Below, piece after piece: positions 10,769-19,632 of a stretch of 64,000 nt of DNA (position 1 is the stretch's first letter; each line of letters opens with the position of its first letter). Under the pieces are notes generated by a model that worked only from the letters and a program-made list of their open reading frames with translations, was not told where the DNA came from and did no database searches. Origin of the DNA: Herminiimonas sp. GTDB taxonomy: Bacteria > Pseudomonadota > Gammaproteobacteria > Burkholderiales > Burkholderiaceae_D. Position numbers and translations under genes: made by a program. The stretch covers positions 48,067 to 112,066 of the forward strand of contig JAQGMR010000015.1 in the NCBI GenBank assembly GCA_028292265.1. The letters are read 5' to 3'.

Positions 10769-11566
10769 TCAGGCAAACGGTGCCAGCAACGGCACCATCT
10801 GTGCAAACACCTTCGGCGTGCCAGCAATAACGTGACCTTTGTAAAGGTAGTCGGCATCCGACTCACCCGAGAAGTCGGCGACGATGCCACCTGCCTCGGT
10901 AATGAGCAGCGAACCGGCTGCAATATCCCAGGGTTTCAGATTTTTTTCGAAGAACCCGTCGAGCCGCCCCGCCGCAACGTAGGCCAGGTCCAGAGCAGCA
11001 GCGCCGGGACGGCGCAAGCCGGCCGATTTCTGGGTCATGATCTTGAACATTTTCAGGTACTCGTCGAGCCCGTTCAGATCGGTATAGGGGAAGCCGGTGC
11101 CGATAAGCCCGTCCGCAAGCTTGTCGCGCTTGGTCACGCGAATTCGCTTTTCATTGAGATGCGCGCCGCCGCCACGGGTGGCCGTGAAGAGATCGTTGCG
11201 GTTCGGGTCATAGACTACCGCCTGCGTGATCACGCCGCGCTGCTGCAGGGCGATCGATACGCAATAAGTCGGGAAGCCGTGTATGAAATTGGTTGTGCCA
11301 TCGAGCGGGTCGATGATCCAGACGTTTTCATTTTCATCGTGGAGGTTCGCAGACGCGCCCGATTCCTCGGCGAGGATGGCATGGTCTGGATAGGCGTAAT
11401 GCAGCACATCAATGATGGCCTGTTCGGCCGCCTTGTCGACTTCAGTGACAAAATCGTTATGTCCTTTTTGGGTGACCTGGACGCGATCAAGGTCGAAGGT
11501 GGCGCGGTTGATGACTGCAGCGCCTTTGCGGGCGGCCTTCACCGCCGTAATCAACATGGGATGCAT
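10769..11566 (-). CDS. suhB: Inositol-1-monophosphatase SuhB
   Basis: A 265-residue member of the inositol monophosphatase family. The metal and phosphate sites are present: the glutamate of ILAEESG, the core [14 protein letters not shown], and [15 protein letters not shown] near the C-terminus. In E. coli SuhB also joins the rRNA antitermination complex with NusA and NusG, so the main role may be in rRNA transcription rather than inositol metabolism. The start [15 protein letters not shown] at 11566 is the family N-terminus; the 35 upstream codons look non-coding. It is divergent from trmJ, as in many beta- and gammaproteobacteria. Confidence 0.93.
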   Translation of the reverse strand: MHPMLITAVKAARKGAAVINRATFDLDRVQVTQKGHNDFVTEVDKAAEQAIIDVLHYAYPDHAILAEESGASANLHDENENVWIIDPLDGTTNFIHGFPTYCVSIALQQRGVITQAVVYDPNRNDLFTATRGGGAHLNEKRIRVTKRDKLADGLIGTGFPYTDLNGLDEYLKMFKIMTQKSAGLRRPGAAALDLAYVAAGRLDGFFEKNLKPWDIAAGSLLITEAGGIVADFSGESDADYLYKGHVIAGTPKVFAQMVPLLAPFA

Positions 11567-11712
11567 GGGGAATCCTGAGCTTCCGTTAGAATCGGTGCCG
11601 TCGACATGTCGGCTGCACCCGGAATGGGTTAATGAGCGGGAATTGAGCGGGAAGGCAAAGCGGCGATACAAGCCGGTGACGCCGTTCCTGCTGCGTAATG
11701 GCGGTATTTTAA

Positions 11713-12498
11713 ATGAACCAGTCGTCTTCCAGTACTTCTCTTTTCCGTCGCCTGCGATTCGTGCTGGTGGAAACCAGTCGCGCCGGCAATGTCGGGGCGA
11801 CTGCCAGGGCCATGAAGAACATGGGATTTTCCGATCTCGTGCTGGTCAATCCGCGTGTGCCCGACGTCTTGAAACATGAAGAAGCCATCGCTTTCGCAAG
11901 TGGCGCCCAGGATATTCTTGCCAATGCGCGTCTCGTGGGTTCCATCGACGAGGCGCTTGACGGATGCAACTTCGCCGCAGCGCTATCGGCACGGCTTCGT
12001 GAGTTCTCGCCCCCGATCGTGCGGCCCCGGCAACTTGCTCACCGGCTCTCGTCGGAAGAAAGTTTGCGAGCCGCCCTGGTATTCGGCAATGAGCGCTTCG
12101 GCCTTCCCAATGAGGCGGTCGAGCGCTGCAACGTGTTGATCAACATACCAGCAGACGCTCAATATTCCTCGCTGAACCTGGCGCAGGCAGTCCAGGTGCT
12201 CGCCTATGAATGCCGGGTCGCCGCCCTCGGTGAAGAAGTGATTGATTCGCGCATCGGATTCGAAGGCGAACCGGCTCCCCTGGCCGATGTGGAAGGCATG
12301 TACCGACACCTGGAGCAGGCGCTGGTCGCGGTTGAGTTCCTGGATCCCGACAACCCGAAGAAGTTAATGCCCAGATTGAAGCGATTGTTCGCCCGTACCG
12401 GCCTGGAGATTGAGGAGGTCAACATACTGCGTGGAATCGCCCGTCAGGTACTGCTGAAGTGTCGTCCGGCTGATGCCGCGGCCAAGGAGAAGAAATGA
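11713..12498 (+). CDS. trmJ: tRNA (cytidine/uridine-2'-O)-methyltransferase TrmJ
   Basis: A 261-residue SPOUT-class RNA methyltransferase. The N-terminal domain has the start [20 protein letters not shown] and the knot motifs [14 protein letters not shown] and [14 protein letters not shown], which bind S-adenosylmethionine. The C-terminal tail of about 80 residues ([21 protein letters not shown]) is the helical extension that distinguishes TrmJ from TrmL. It methylates the ribose of position 32 in the tRNA anticodon loop. It is divergent from suhB, and its stop overlaps the next gene's start by ATGA. Confidence 0.92.
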   Translation: MNQSSSSTSLFRRLRFVLVETSRAGNVGATARAMKNMGFSDLVLVNPRVPDVLKHEEAIAFASGAQDILANARLVGSIDEALDGCNFAAALSARLREFSPPIVRPRQLAHRLSSEESLRAALVFGNERFGLPNEAVERCNVLINIPADAQYSSLNLAQAVQVLAYECRVAALGEEVIDSRIGFEGEPAPLADVEGMYRHLEQALVAVEFLDPDNPKKLMPRLKRLFARTGLEIEEVNILRGIARQVLLKCRPADAAAKEKK

Positions 12499-13646
12499 AC
12501 AGAATTCCGGCGTGGTACATGCGAGGTGGCACTTCCAAGGGTGTGTTCTTTCTTGCCTCGGACTTGCCGGACGATCCTGTCCAGCGAGACGCGGTTCTCC
12601 TTCGCGTAATCGGCAGCCCTGATCCTTATGGCAAGCATTCCGATGGCATGGGCGGTGCGACATCGAGTACAAGCAAGGTGGTATTGCTGTCACCCTCAAA
12701 ACGGCCTGGCTGCGACGTCGATTATCTTTTCGGTGCCGTGTCTATCGAGGCGCCGCTGATTGACTGGTCGGGAAATTGCGGCAACCTGTCCGCGGCCGTC
12801 GGACCGGCAGCGGTGCATATGGGACTGGTTGATACAAAGGGACAAGACGCCGTGCTGGTCCACATTTGGCAGCAGAATATCTCACAGCACATCACGTCGC
12901 GCGTCCGCCTGCGGGCGGGCCTGCCGATCGAAACCGGAACGTTTCAGGAAGACGGTGTCGCGTTCGGCTCGGCGGAAATTGAACTCGCGTTTATTGAAGG
13001 CGAGGATGCCAGCACCGCCTTGCTGCCAACCGGGAATGTCGTGGACATACTTGAGGTGCCGGGAGTCGGACCAATCGAATGCACGCTCATCACGGCCGGC
13101 AACCCGACCCTATTCATCGATGCGGCGGCGCTCGGGTTCACTGGCAAGGAGTCGCAGCAGGACGTCAACGGGAATGCCGCGTTGCTGGCGCGATGCGAGG
13201 CGGTCCGCGCGCATGCCGCCGTCGCCATGGGGTTGGCCATGACAGCGGAGCGCGCTACGCAGGAAAGACCAGCAACGCCAAAACTTTCCTGGGTTGCACC
13301 GGCCGATTCCTATGTCACCAGTGCTGGCGTAACCGTCGACAAATCAGAGATCGATGTACTGGCGCGTATTCTTTCCATGGGAAAGTTGCATCACGCGTTT
13401 ACCGGTACAGGGGCCATAGCGCTGGCCGTCGCCGCCGCGTTGCCGGGCTCAGTCGTTGCGCGAAACTTGCGCCGCGCTGGCGGTTCAGGCGAGTCAACCC
13501 CGATACGGATAGGCCACCTGTCCGGCAAGCTTTCCATCGGAGCCACCGTGCGCCGAGACGGAGAAGGAAGATGGGCCATGGACAAGGCCATCCTCTCGCG
13601 GAGCGCTCGGCTCATCATGTCGGGATGGGTGCATCTACCCTCCTAA
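12495..13646 (+). CDS. PrpF-family isomerase (2-methylaconitate isomerase / 4-oxalomesaconate tautomerase like)
   Basis: A 383-residue protein of the PrpF/DUF453 family, built of two diaminopimelate-epimerase-like halves. The start RIPAWYMRGGTSKGVFF and the later DWSGNCGNLSAAVG are the two hallmark segments; the second contains the catalytic cysteine. Known members isomerise 2-methylaconitate in propionate use or tautomerise 4-oxalomesaconate in gallate and protocatechuate breakdown. No prpBCD or gal/lig genes lie nearby, so the substrate cannot be set from context. It starts inside the trmJ stop (ATGA), which suggests translational coupling despite the unrelated function. Confidence 0.85.
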   Translation: MNRIPAWYMRGGTSKGVFFLASDLPDDPVQRDAVLLRVIGSPDPYGKHSDGMGGATSSTSKVVLLSPSKRPGCDVDYLFGAVSIEAPLIDWSGNCGNLSAAVGPAAVHMGLVDTKGQDAVLVHIWQQNISQHITSRVRLRAGLPIETGTFQEDGVAFGSAEIELAFIEGEDASTALLPTGNVVDILEVPGVGPIECTLITAGNPTLFIDAAALGFTGKESQQDVNGNAALLARCEAVRAHAAVAMGLAMTAERATQERPATPKLSWVAPADSYVTSAGVTVDKSEIDVLARILSMGKLHHAFTGTGAIALAVAAALPGSVVARNLRRAGGSGESTPIRIGHLSGKLSIGATVRRDGEGRWAMDKAILSRSARLIMSGWVHLPS

Positions 13647-13699
13647 TAGGGCTTCGGGCGGCAGAAGTACTGGGACTTCACCCGCGCAAGTCTGGACCG

Positions 13700-14359
13700 T
13701 CAAGCCCAGGCGCGCAACAACCCGACCGCCAGTCCCTCAAGCGAAAAATCGTCGCTGCCGGACGTAACGCGGATTGTTTCGAAATCCGGATTTTCAGGTA
13801 GCAATTCAACGAGTGAACCGGTCTTCCTATAGCGCTTGACCGTAACGTCGTCTCCCAGGCGCGCGACGACAATCTGACCGTTGCGTGCGGCTGTTGCCTT
13901 TTTCACTGCAAGCAGGTCGCCATCGAGGATGCCGGCATCGCGCATCGACATGCCGCGTACCTTCAACAGATAGTCCGGCCGCGAGGCAAAAAGGGCAGGG
14001 TCGACCGTGTAAGTGGTATCGATATGTTCCTGCGCCAGTATCGGTGAGCCGGCAGCGACTCGGCCTACCAGCGGCAGGCTTAACTGCATGAGTGCGGGAT
14101 GGGGAAGTGACATTTGGCCCGGCCGACCATTGCTGCGGTCCGGATGCATGTCCAGTAGCCGGATGCCGCGTGAGGTGCCGGGCGAAATTTCTATAGCACC
14201 CTTGCGTGCGAGGGCCTGCAAGTGCTCCTCGGCCGCGTTGGCGGACCGGAAACCAAGTTCGGTCGCAATCTCTGCCCGCGTTGGCGGAAAGCCTGTATTG
14301 GTGATCGCGTCCTTGATCAGGTTAAGGATCTGTTCCTGTCGGGCGGTAAGCTTGATCAT
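13700..14359 (-). CDS. lexA: SOS response repressor and autoprotease LexA
   Basis: A 219-residue LexA. The N-terminal winged helix-turn-helix ([23 protein letters not shown]) binds SOS boxes. The self-cleavage bond is A103-G104 (RVAAGSPIL). The catalytic pair is S138 (RGMSMRDAG) and K175 (VTVKRYRK), with exactly the same spacing as S119 and K156 in E. coli. Two SOS boxes lie immediately upstream, so autoregulation is expected. It is convergent with the trmJ-prpF pair. Confidence 0.97.
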   Translation of the reverse strand: MIKLTARQEQILNLIKDAITNTGFPPTRAEIATELGFRSANAAEEHLQALARKGAIEISPGTSRGIRLLDMHPDRSNGRPGQMSLPHPALMQLSLPLVGRVAAGSPILAQEHIDTTYTVDPALFASRPDYLLKVRGMSMRDAGILDGDLLAVKKATAARNGQIVVARLGDDVTVKRYRKTGSLVELLPENPDFETIRVTSGSDDFSLEGLAVGLLRAWA

Positions 14360-14378
14360 GGCGGATTCGCTATGCGAC

Positions 14379-14394
14379 CTGTGTTTATAAACAG
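14379..14394. promoter_or_regulatory. LexA-binding site (SOS box 1) upstream of lexA
   Basis: CTGTGTTTATAAACAG has both half sites of the CTGT-N8-ACAG consensus and is palindromic except near the centre. It starts 20 bases before the lexA ATG. Confidence 0.88.
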
Positions 14395-14395
14395 A

Positions 14396-14411
14396 CTGTG
14401 ATTTTATCCAG
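14396..14411. promoter_or_regulatory. Second LexA-binding site (SOS box 2) upstream of lexA
   Basis: CTGTGATTTTATCCAG matches CTGT-N8-ACAG except for one base (CCAG). It lies a single base beyond box 1, giving a tandem operator as in several lexA promoters. Confidence 0.65.
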
Positions 14412-14604
14412 TATTCGGGTCAACGCAAGCGAAATATTGGGCCGTGCGCTGGCAACGGATTTAGACGCCTCCGGACTTGGGAGGTAACGCCTTGAATGCG
14501 TTGATGTTTTGGGCTGAAGCCGGTATGATGGCGGGCTTTTCCTCTTCCCACACTCGTCTGACGCCGGGGTGGGCGATCTTCATGTCAGTCCATAAGGAGT
14601 TTGC

Positions 14605-14973
14605 ATGCGTCACTATGAAATAGTTTTTATCGTCCATCCGGACCAGAGCGAGCAAGTGCCCGCGATGATCGAGCGTTACAAGGGTATTGTTACCACCCGT
14701 GGCGGCAAGGTGCATCGCGTGGAAGATTGGGGTCGTCGCCAGATGGCCTACATGATCCAGAAGTTGGCCAAGGCCCATTATGTTTGCCTCAACATCGAGT
14801 GCGATGCCGAGACCCTGACCGAGATCGAAACCGGCTTCAAGTTCAATGATGCCGTGCTGCGCCATCTCACCGTCAAGATGAAGAAGGCCGAGACCGCCCC
14901 GTCTCCGATGATGAAGGCTGTGCAGCGGGATGATGCTGCCAAAAGCCACCGTACCGAGACCGCTTCCGCCTGA
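14605..14973 (+). CDS. rpsF: 30S ribosomal protein S6
   Basis: A 122-residue S6 protein, starting [21 protein letters not shown], with the conserved [20 protein letters not shown] stretch. It binds the central domain of 16S rRNA as a pair with S18. An AAGGAG ribosome site lies upstream of the ATG. It is the first gene of rpsF-priB-rpsR-rplI. Confidence 0.97.
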   Translation: MRHYEIVFIVHPDQSEQVPAMIERYKGIVTTRGGKVHRVEDWGRRQMAYMIQKLAKAHYVCLNIECDAETLTEIETGFKFNDAVLRHLTVKMKKAETAPSPMMKAVQRDDAAKSHRTETASA

Positions 14974-14997
14974 TAGCGGCTGCGTGCATAGCGGAGC

Positions 14998-15303
14998 GTG
15001 AGCCAGACCCAGAACCGACTTCAACTGCTTGCTACCGTCACCGAGCGCGATGTCTTGCGCTACACGCCGGCAGGCATCCCGATCGTGTCAGCGCGACTGC
15101 TGCACAGTTCGAAGCAGATGGAAGCCGGTCTTGAAAGGCTGATTGAATTCGAGGTAATCGCCGTAGCAGCGGGCGAAATATCCGGGCAATTCAATCAGGC
15201 GAAACTGGGAAGGGAATACGACTTCACAGGTTTCATGGCACGCAAGAACCGCAACAGCAAAAGCCTCGTGTTTCACATCACCGATTTCGGGAACATCACT
15301 TAA
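14998..15303 (+). CDS. priB: Primosomal replication protein N (PriB)
   Basis: A 101-residue OB-fold protein of the PriB family, typical of beta- and gammaproteobacteria, encoded between the S6 and S18 genes. It binds single-stranded DNA and joins PriA and DnaT to reload DnaB at stalled forks. The segments RLQLLATVTERDVLRYTPAG and FTGFMARKNRNSKSLVFHIT fit the family. The start is a GTG at 14998 preceded by GCGGAGC. Confidence 0.93.
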   Translation: MSQTQNRLQLLATVTERDVLRYTPAGIPIVSARLLHSSKQMEAGLERLIEFEVIAVAAGEISGQFNQAKLGREYDFTGFMARKNRNSKSLVFHITDFGNIT

Positions 15304-15321
15304 CAGATTCAGGAGCCACTC

Positions 15322-15606
15322 ATGGCATTCGGTAAAAAATTCGACAAGAGCAAGCTGAAAGAAAAACGTAAACAGCAGAACCCGCTTTTCAAGCGGAAGA
15401 AGTTCTGCCGCTTCACCGCCGCCAAGGTTGACCAGGTGGATTACAAGGACATTGACACCCTGAAGGACTTTGTCCAGGACAACGGCAAGATCATGCCAGC
15501 GCGTCTGACCGGTACCCGCGCCCATTACCAGCGCCAGGTCGATACTGCAATCAAGCGCGCGCGCTATTTGGCCCTGCTGCCGTTCACCGATCTGCATCAC
15601 GCGTGA
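15322..15606 (+). CDS. rpsR: 30S ribosomal protein S18
   Basis: A 94-residue S18 with a slightly long basic N-terminus ([18 protein letters not shown]), then [20 protein letters not shown] and the conserved [20 protein letters not shown]. It forms the S6-S18 pair on the small subunit. It follows priB by 18 bases with an AGGAGCC ribosome site. Confidence 0.97.
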   Translation: MAFGKKFDKSKLKEKRKQQNPLFKRKKFCRFTAAKVDQVDYKDIDTLKDFVQDNGKIMPARLTGTRAHYQRQVDTAIKRARYLALLPFTDLHHA

Positions 15607-15640
15607 TCGTCGCCTGGCTTAAATAATTCTGGAGAAAAAA

Positions 15641-16093
15641 ATGCAAGTCATTCTGTTGGAAAAAGTCGTAAACCTGGGCAATCTGGGTGAAGTAGTGCGT
15701 GTCAAGGACGGTTTCGCACGCAACTTCCTGATCCCCCAGCGCAAGGCCCGTCGGGCTACGACATCGGCGGTTGCCGAGTTCGAAGCAAAGCGTGCCGATC
15801 TTGAAAAAGCCGCTGCGCAGAAGCTTGGCGAAGCCCAGGCTCAAGGCGAGAAACTGAACGGCCTGACCGTGCAGGTTTCGCAAAAGTCTGGCGTTGATGG
15901 CCGCCTGTTCGGCTCCGTCACCAACCAGGATATCGCTGAAGCTTTGAAGAAGCAGGGCTTCGAGGTAGAGAAGTCCCAGGTGCGCATGCCCCAGGGTCCC
16001 CTCAAGATCGTCGGCGATCACGCTGTATCGGTCTCACTGCATACAGACGTCGTTGTCGACGTAACCGTTGCCGTGTTGGGCGAACATGCCTGA
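15641..16093 (+). CDS. rplI: 50S ribosomal protein L9
   Basis: A 150-residue L9 of standard length. The N-terminal domain [20 protein letters not shown] with [13 protein letters not shown] binds 23S rRNA, a long connecting helix follows (residues about 45-75), then the C-terminal domain. It is the last gene of the operon, followed by a strong terminator. Confidence 0.97.
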   Translation: MQVILLEKVVNLGNLGEVVRVKDGFARNFLIPQRKARRATTSAVAEFEAKRADLEKAAAQKLGEAQAQGEKLNGLTVQVSQKSGVDGRLFGSVTNQDIAEALKKQGFEVEKSQVRMPQGPLKIVGDHAVSVSLHTDVVVDVTVAVLGEHA

Positions 16094-16118
16094 TTAGTCA
16101 AAGGCAGCAGCATAAACA

Positions 16119-16145
16119 AAGCCAGGATCTCTCCTGGCTTTTTTT
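16119..16145 (+). terminator. Intrinsic terminator of the rpsF-rplI operon
   Basis: A 9-bp stem (AAGCCAGGA/TCCTGGCTT) with a 4-base loop is followed by a run of seven T, 26 bases after the rplI stop. Confidence 0.92.
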
Positions 16146-16212
16146 ACGTCCGCAGTATTGCATTCAGTGCGTCGCCGGCCATGTTGTGCCGTACCTGCAA
16201 CGCACCGTGTGA

Positions 16213-17403
16213 CTACTTGATGTTGGCCGCGACGATCTCATCGACACGTGCCTTGGCCTTGTCGTTATTCGGCCCCGCTGCCGCGGTATAAGTTGTGGGC
16301 GCCGTTGCGGCCGAGCGCCGCTGGTCCTCTCGTTTCCCTTTCTCGTGAAGGTCTACATCCGCTTGTACGGAGAGCCCAATCCGAAGCGGATGCTCGGCAA
16401 GCTGCTTCGGATCGACTGTTATACGCACCGGGACCCGCTGGACAATCTTGATCCAGTTGCCGGTCGCATTCTGCGCAGGCAGCAGCGCAAAAGCCGAACC
16501 AGTGCCGGCTCCCATGCCAGCGATACGGCCATCGTATTTCACCTTGCCGCCATACAAGTCTGCAACGACCGTTACAGGCTGGCCGACTTGCACCTGGCTT
16601 AGCTGTGATTCCTTGAAATTGGCATCGATCCACAACTGGTCGAGGGGTACCACCGACATAACTGGTGAACCCGGCGTGACACGCTGCCCAACCTGAACGC
16701 TGCGTCTCGCTACGGCGCCGCCGACAGGCGCGTAAAGCGTTGTGCGGGACTGCGCAAGCAGGGCATCCTGCAATTGAGAGGCGGCCCGCAGTACGTTCGG
16801 ATGCTGGGCAACCGTGGTGCCTTCTGTCAGCGCGCGGCCAGACACAAGCTGTTCACGCGCCACCTGCACCGCCGCCTGGGCCGATGTGACACCAAGTTCG
16901 GCATGACGAATCTCTTCCCCGGATACGGCGCCGGATCCTGCCAAACCCTTGCGTCGGGCAAGATCGTCGCGAGCCCGTGCAAGGTCAGCTTCGCGCAACG
17001 CCAGGTTAGCGCTGGACTGGGCTTGCGACGCATACAGGGTTCGCACTTCACGAACGGTCTGCGCCAACTGCGCCTCTGCGCGCTGCACCGCCAGATCGGC
17101 ATCCGCGGAATCGAGGCTTATAAGCGGTTGCCCCGGTTTCACCATATCGGTGTCGTCGGCATAGATCTTCGTAACGGTCGCTGCGACCTGCGGCGTGATC
17201 TGAACTACATTGCCCTGTACGTAGGCATCGTCGGTGGACTCGACAAAGCGCGATACGAAAAACCAGTAAAGCGCGTAGATGGCGATCGCAACGATCATCA
17301 CGCCGGCGACCACGAGCAAAATTTTCTTGCGTCGCCTGTTGTTCGCTTTCGGCGCGCTTTGGGTCGGTTGTTCAACGGTTCCCTGGGCGGTACTTTGGTT
17401 CAT
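16213..17403 (-). CDS. EmrA/HlyD-type membrane fusion protein of a multidrug efflux pump
   Basis: A 396-residue periplasmic adaptor. A cytoplasmic basic stretch (NNRRRKK) precedes one membrane anchor at about residues 27-50. Then come the biotinyl-lipoyl half motif (VESTDDAYVQGNVVQITPQV), a long alpha-hairpin region (about 100-210) and the beta-barrel (LWIDANFKESQLSQVQVGQPV). This is the EmrA subgroup, which normally bridges an EmrB-type 14-helix MFS permease to an outer-membrane channel. The outer-membrane gene is 13 bases upstream in the same direction, but no permease gene follows: rplI lies opposite. The partner must be encoded elsewhere or has been lost. Confidence 0.92.
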   Translation of the reverse strand: MNQSTAQGTVEQPTQSAPKANNRRRKKILLVVAGVMIVAIAIYALYWFFVSRFVESTDDAYVQGNVVQITPQVAATVTKIYADDTDMVKPGQPLISLDSADADLAVQRAEAQLAQTVREVRTLYASQAQSSANLALREADLARARDDLARRKGLAGSGAVSGEEIRHAELGVTSAQAAVQVAREQLVSGRALTEGTTVAQHPNVLRAASQLQDALLAQSRTTLYAPVGGAVARRSVQVGQRVTPGSPVMSVVPLDQLWIDANFKESQLSQVQVGQPVTVVADLYGGKVKYDGRIAGMGAGTGSAFALLPAQNATGNWIKIVQRVPVRITVDPKQLAEHPLRIGLSVQADVDLHEKGKREDQRRSAATAPTTYTAAAGPNNDKAKARVDEIVAANIK

Positions 17404-17416
17404 GATTTCTCCGGAA

Positions 17417-18988
17417 TTACTTGTTTAGTTCAGTTGTTTTCTGCAGTGGGCGAGAGACGTCGTTCGTCCCCGCGGCACTTGCCAACGGGCTTTCAGCCCG
17501 CTTCGCAGTCGGCGTTGCAGAGGAGGCAGAATCAGGAACGACGAATCCGCCGCCCAGTGCCCGGATCAGGCCGATCTGCAGGCTCGTGCGACGCATGTTC
17601 AGGTCGGCTGCTGCACGGCGCTGAGCCAGCACCTGGGTCTGCACCGTCAGCACGGTGAGATTGGTCGACAGGCCGGCCTTGTAGCGCAGCGTGGCCAGCC
17701 GATAGGCTTCTTCCGAAGCGGACAGTGCCTGGGTCACCGCGGCCTGCTCGCGGCCGAGCGCGGCCACGCGCGTCAATTGCTCGGCCACGTCCTGCGCCGC
17801 GTCCACCACCGACTGGTTGTATTGCGCAATTGCGGTATCAATGTCCGCCGTCTTGCCGGCGTAGTTCGCTCGCAAGCGCCCGGCGTCAAAAATTGGCAGG
17901 GTGATCGCGGGTCCGATACCGTTCACCAGGCTGCCGGCGGACAGCAACTGGCCCAATCCGATCGACTGAAATCCGATCAGGGCAGTCAGGTTGATGTCCG
18001 GGTAAAACTGCGCTCGGGCCGCGGCAGCTTCCCCGACTGTGGCTTCAATGCGGGCACGCCGCGCCGCCACTTCCGGCCGCCGCGCCAACAGGCCGAGCGG
18101 CAGGTCTTGCGGAATGGTGAATGGCTGCGGATGCAACGCTGGCCGGGTGATTTGCGCCGCAGCGTCAGGCATGTCGCCGGTAAGCTGCGCAATCTGCAGA
18201 CGGGTCACCTCCATGCTGGTCGCAAGCTGGGCCAGGTCCACGCCAAGAGCCGCTTCCGTGCCCTCCGCCTGCTTGGACTCGACCTGCGTATCAAGCCCGT
18301 TCTTGACCCGCAACTGCGTCAATTTACTGATCGAACCGCGCTGCGTGCGCGTCGACTCAAGCAGGTCCCGCAACTCATAATCCGAGGCCAGTTGTGCATA
18401 GGCGCGTGCGATGGACGTGGTGAGCGCCAGACGCGCAGCATCGCGGTCATGCGTCGCCGCCTGAAGTTGTGCATCGGCCGAGCGAATCAGCGCTTCGTTT
18501 TTGCCCCAGAGGTCAATGTCATATCCGAAATTGACGGTCGCCGCATCCTGGGTGACATAGGTGCCCCCGGGCCCCAGTGGCGGCGGAGGAATAATGCCGT
18601 TCGCCGTCAGCCGTCCATAGGAAGCATTCGCATTGCCGCTGATTTGCGGACCGCTTCCGGAGCGGGTCAGGTCAATGGCGGACTGGGCCCGGGCAAGCCG
18701 GCTGCGGGCAGTGGCAAGCGTGGGGCTGCTCTCCAGAGCGTGGTCCATCAGTCGATTCAGTTGCGGGTCGTCATAGGCCTTCCACCAGTCTTGGGCGGGC
18801 CATTGGCCGGATGCGTCGGGTACGGCCGCCGGCACCGGGATTCTGACTTCGGCTACTGTCTGGCCGGTCGGCGCTATGCCCTTGAAGCTGGCGCATCCTG
18901 CGATCAGCAAGGCGACGCCAACCATCAGCGCCCGCATCATTGGGCGTCGGCCTGGTGCCACAACGGGCAAGGGGAGGGAGTGCTTCAT
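17417..18988 (-). CDS. Outer-membrane efflux lipoprotein (NodT/OprM family)
   Basis: A TolC-fold outer-membrane factor of 523 residues. The N-terminus is a lipoprotein signal with lipobox LIAGC (cysteine near residue 32), and two homologous halves of coiled-coil helices follow (ATARSRLARAQSAIDLTRSG; later GREQAAVTQALSASEEAYRLA). It provides the exit channel for the adaptor encoded next. The frame opens at 19000 (MELSM), but GGAA 6 bases before the second ATG (MKHSLPLPVV, 18988) favours that start. It lies between the MarR gene and emrA-like gene in one operon, likely repressed by the MarR protein. Confidence 0.93.
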   Translation of the reverse strand: MKHSLPLPVVAPGRRPMMRALMVGVALLIAGCASFKGIAPTGQTVAEVRIPVPAAVPDASGQWPAQDWWKAYDDPQLNRLMDHALESSPTLATARSRLARAQSAIDLTRSGSGPQISGNANASYGRLTANGIIPPPPLGPGGTYVTQDAATVNFGYDIDLWGKNEALIRSADAQLQAATHDRDAARLALTTSIARAYAQLASDYELRDLLESTRTQRGSISKLTQLRVKNGLDTQVESKQAEGTEAALGVDLAQLATSMEVTRLQIAQLTGDMPDAAAQITRPALHPQPFTIPQDLPLGLLARRPEVAARRARIEATVGEAAAARAQFYPDINLTALIGFQSIGLGQLLSAGSLVNGIGPAITLPIFDAGRLRANYAGKTADIDTAIAQYNQSVVDAAQDVAEQLTRVAALGREQAAVTQALSASEEAYRLATLRYKAGLSTNLTVLTVQTQVLAQRRAAADLNMRRTSLQIGLIRALGGGFVVPDSASSATPTAKRAESPLASAAGTNDVSRPLQKTTELNK

Positions 18989-19019
18989 TGACAATTCCAT
19001 TTTGTAAATGCGGGAACGC

Positions 19020-19463
19020 TCAGGCGTTTGCGATCATGCGGCGCAGGAAGTCCTTTAGCTGCGTCACTTCAGCTGGTGCGAAGCCACTGAGATGCTGATT
19101 GACGGCACGAACCGCGACCTCCGTCATCTGATCCGCCAGCGCGCGCCCTTTTGCCGTAAGACTTACCTGGATGACACGTCGGTCCTCGCTGCTGCGGGCG
19201 CGTGTGACAAAGTCTTTCTCTTCGAGCCGGTCGAGCGCGCGCGTCATGGAGCCGGTATCAACCATGAGTTCTCGCGCCAAGTCCGCAGCGGTATCGGCCG
19301 GTCCATGTAACAACTTCAAGAAAATGCCGAATTGGGCATGTGTCATGCCAAAGTCGGCGAGCCCGCGGTCGACTGTCATGGTCAACAGGCCCAATGCCCG
19401 CTTCATGAGATAGCCAACGCTTTCGTCGGGTGTGTAGTTCGAGAGGGTGTAATGCACTGGCAT
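19020..19463 (-). CDS. MarR-family transcriptional regulator
   Basis: A winged-helix regulator of 147 residues. The DNA-binding part reads TAADLARELMVDTGSMTRALDRLEEKDFVTRARSSEDRRV, which has the recognition helix and the basic wing with the DRR signature. It is first in an operon with the efflux genes, the standard position for a local repressor of a drug pump that is released by phenolic or similar ligands. An in-frame TTG lies 27 bases further upstream; the ATG at 19463 (MPVHYTLSNY) is preferred. It is divergent from dnaB, so the two promoters share about 170 bases. Confidence 0.9.
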   Translation of the reverse strand: MPVHYTLSNYTPDESVGYLMKRALGLLTMTVDRGLADFGMTHAQFGIFLKLLHGPADTAADLARELMVDTGSMTRALDRLEEKDFVTRARSSEDRRVIQVSLTAKGRALADQMTEVAVRAVNQHLSGFAPAEVTQLKDFLRRMIANA

Positions 19464-19619
19464 GGTGGAGGTCCGGCAGGAAGTCTCCAAATATAGCTGC
19501 TCAAGCAGTCATTGTCAAGACAGTGATTGCGAAAGCGGGGCTTTCGAAGCCCGGGACGATGCGATGCCTGCATGCCTCGTGCCAGTCTGTATCACGGGTT
19601 TCTGGACGGTCCCAGAAGG

Positions 19620-19625
19620 TATAAT
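19620..19625 (+). promoter_or_regulatory. Putative -10 element of dnaB
   Basis: A perfect TATAAT ends 7 bases before the dnaB ATG at 19633. Transcription would then start at or next to the start codon, giving a leaderless or nearly leaderless mRNA. No Shine-Dalgarno sequence at normal spacing competes with this reading, and no good -35 box is seen. Confidence 0.45.
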
Positions 19626-19632
19626 TCGCGCC

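Noticed and set aside
14461..15024. 187-codon minus-strand frame opposite rpsF
   Set aside because: Shadow of the S6 ribosomal protein gene in another frame.
17777..18991. 404-codon open frame on the plus strand
   Set aside because: Antisense to the outer-membrane efflux lipoprotein; Arg/Gly/His-rich composition without motifs.
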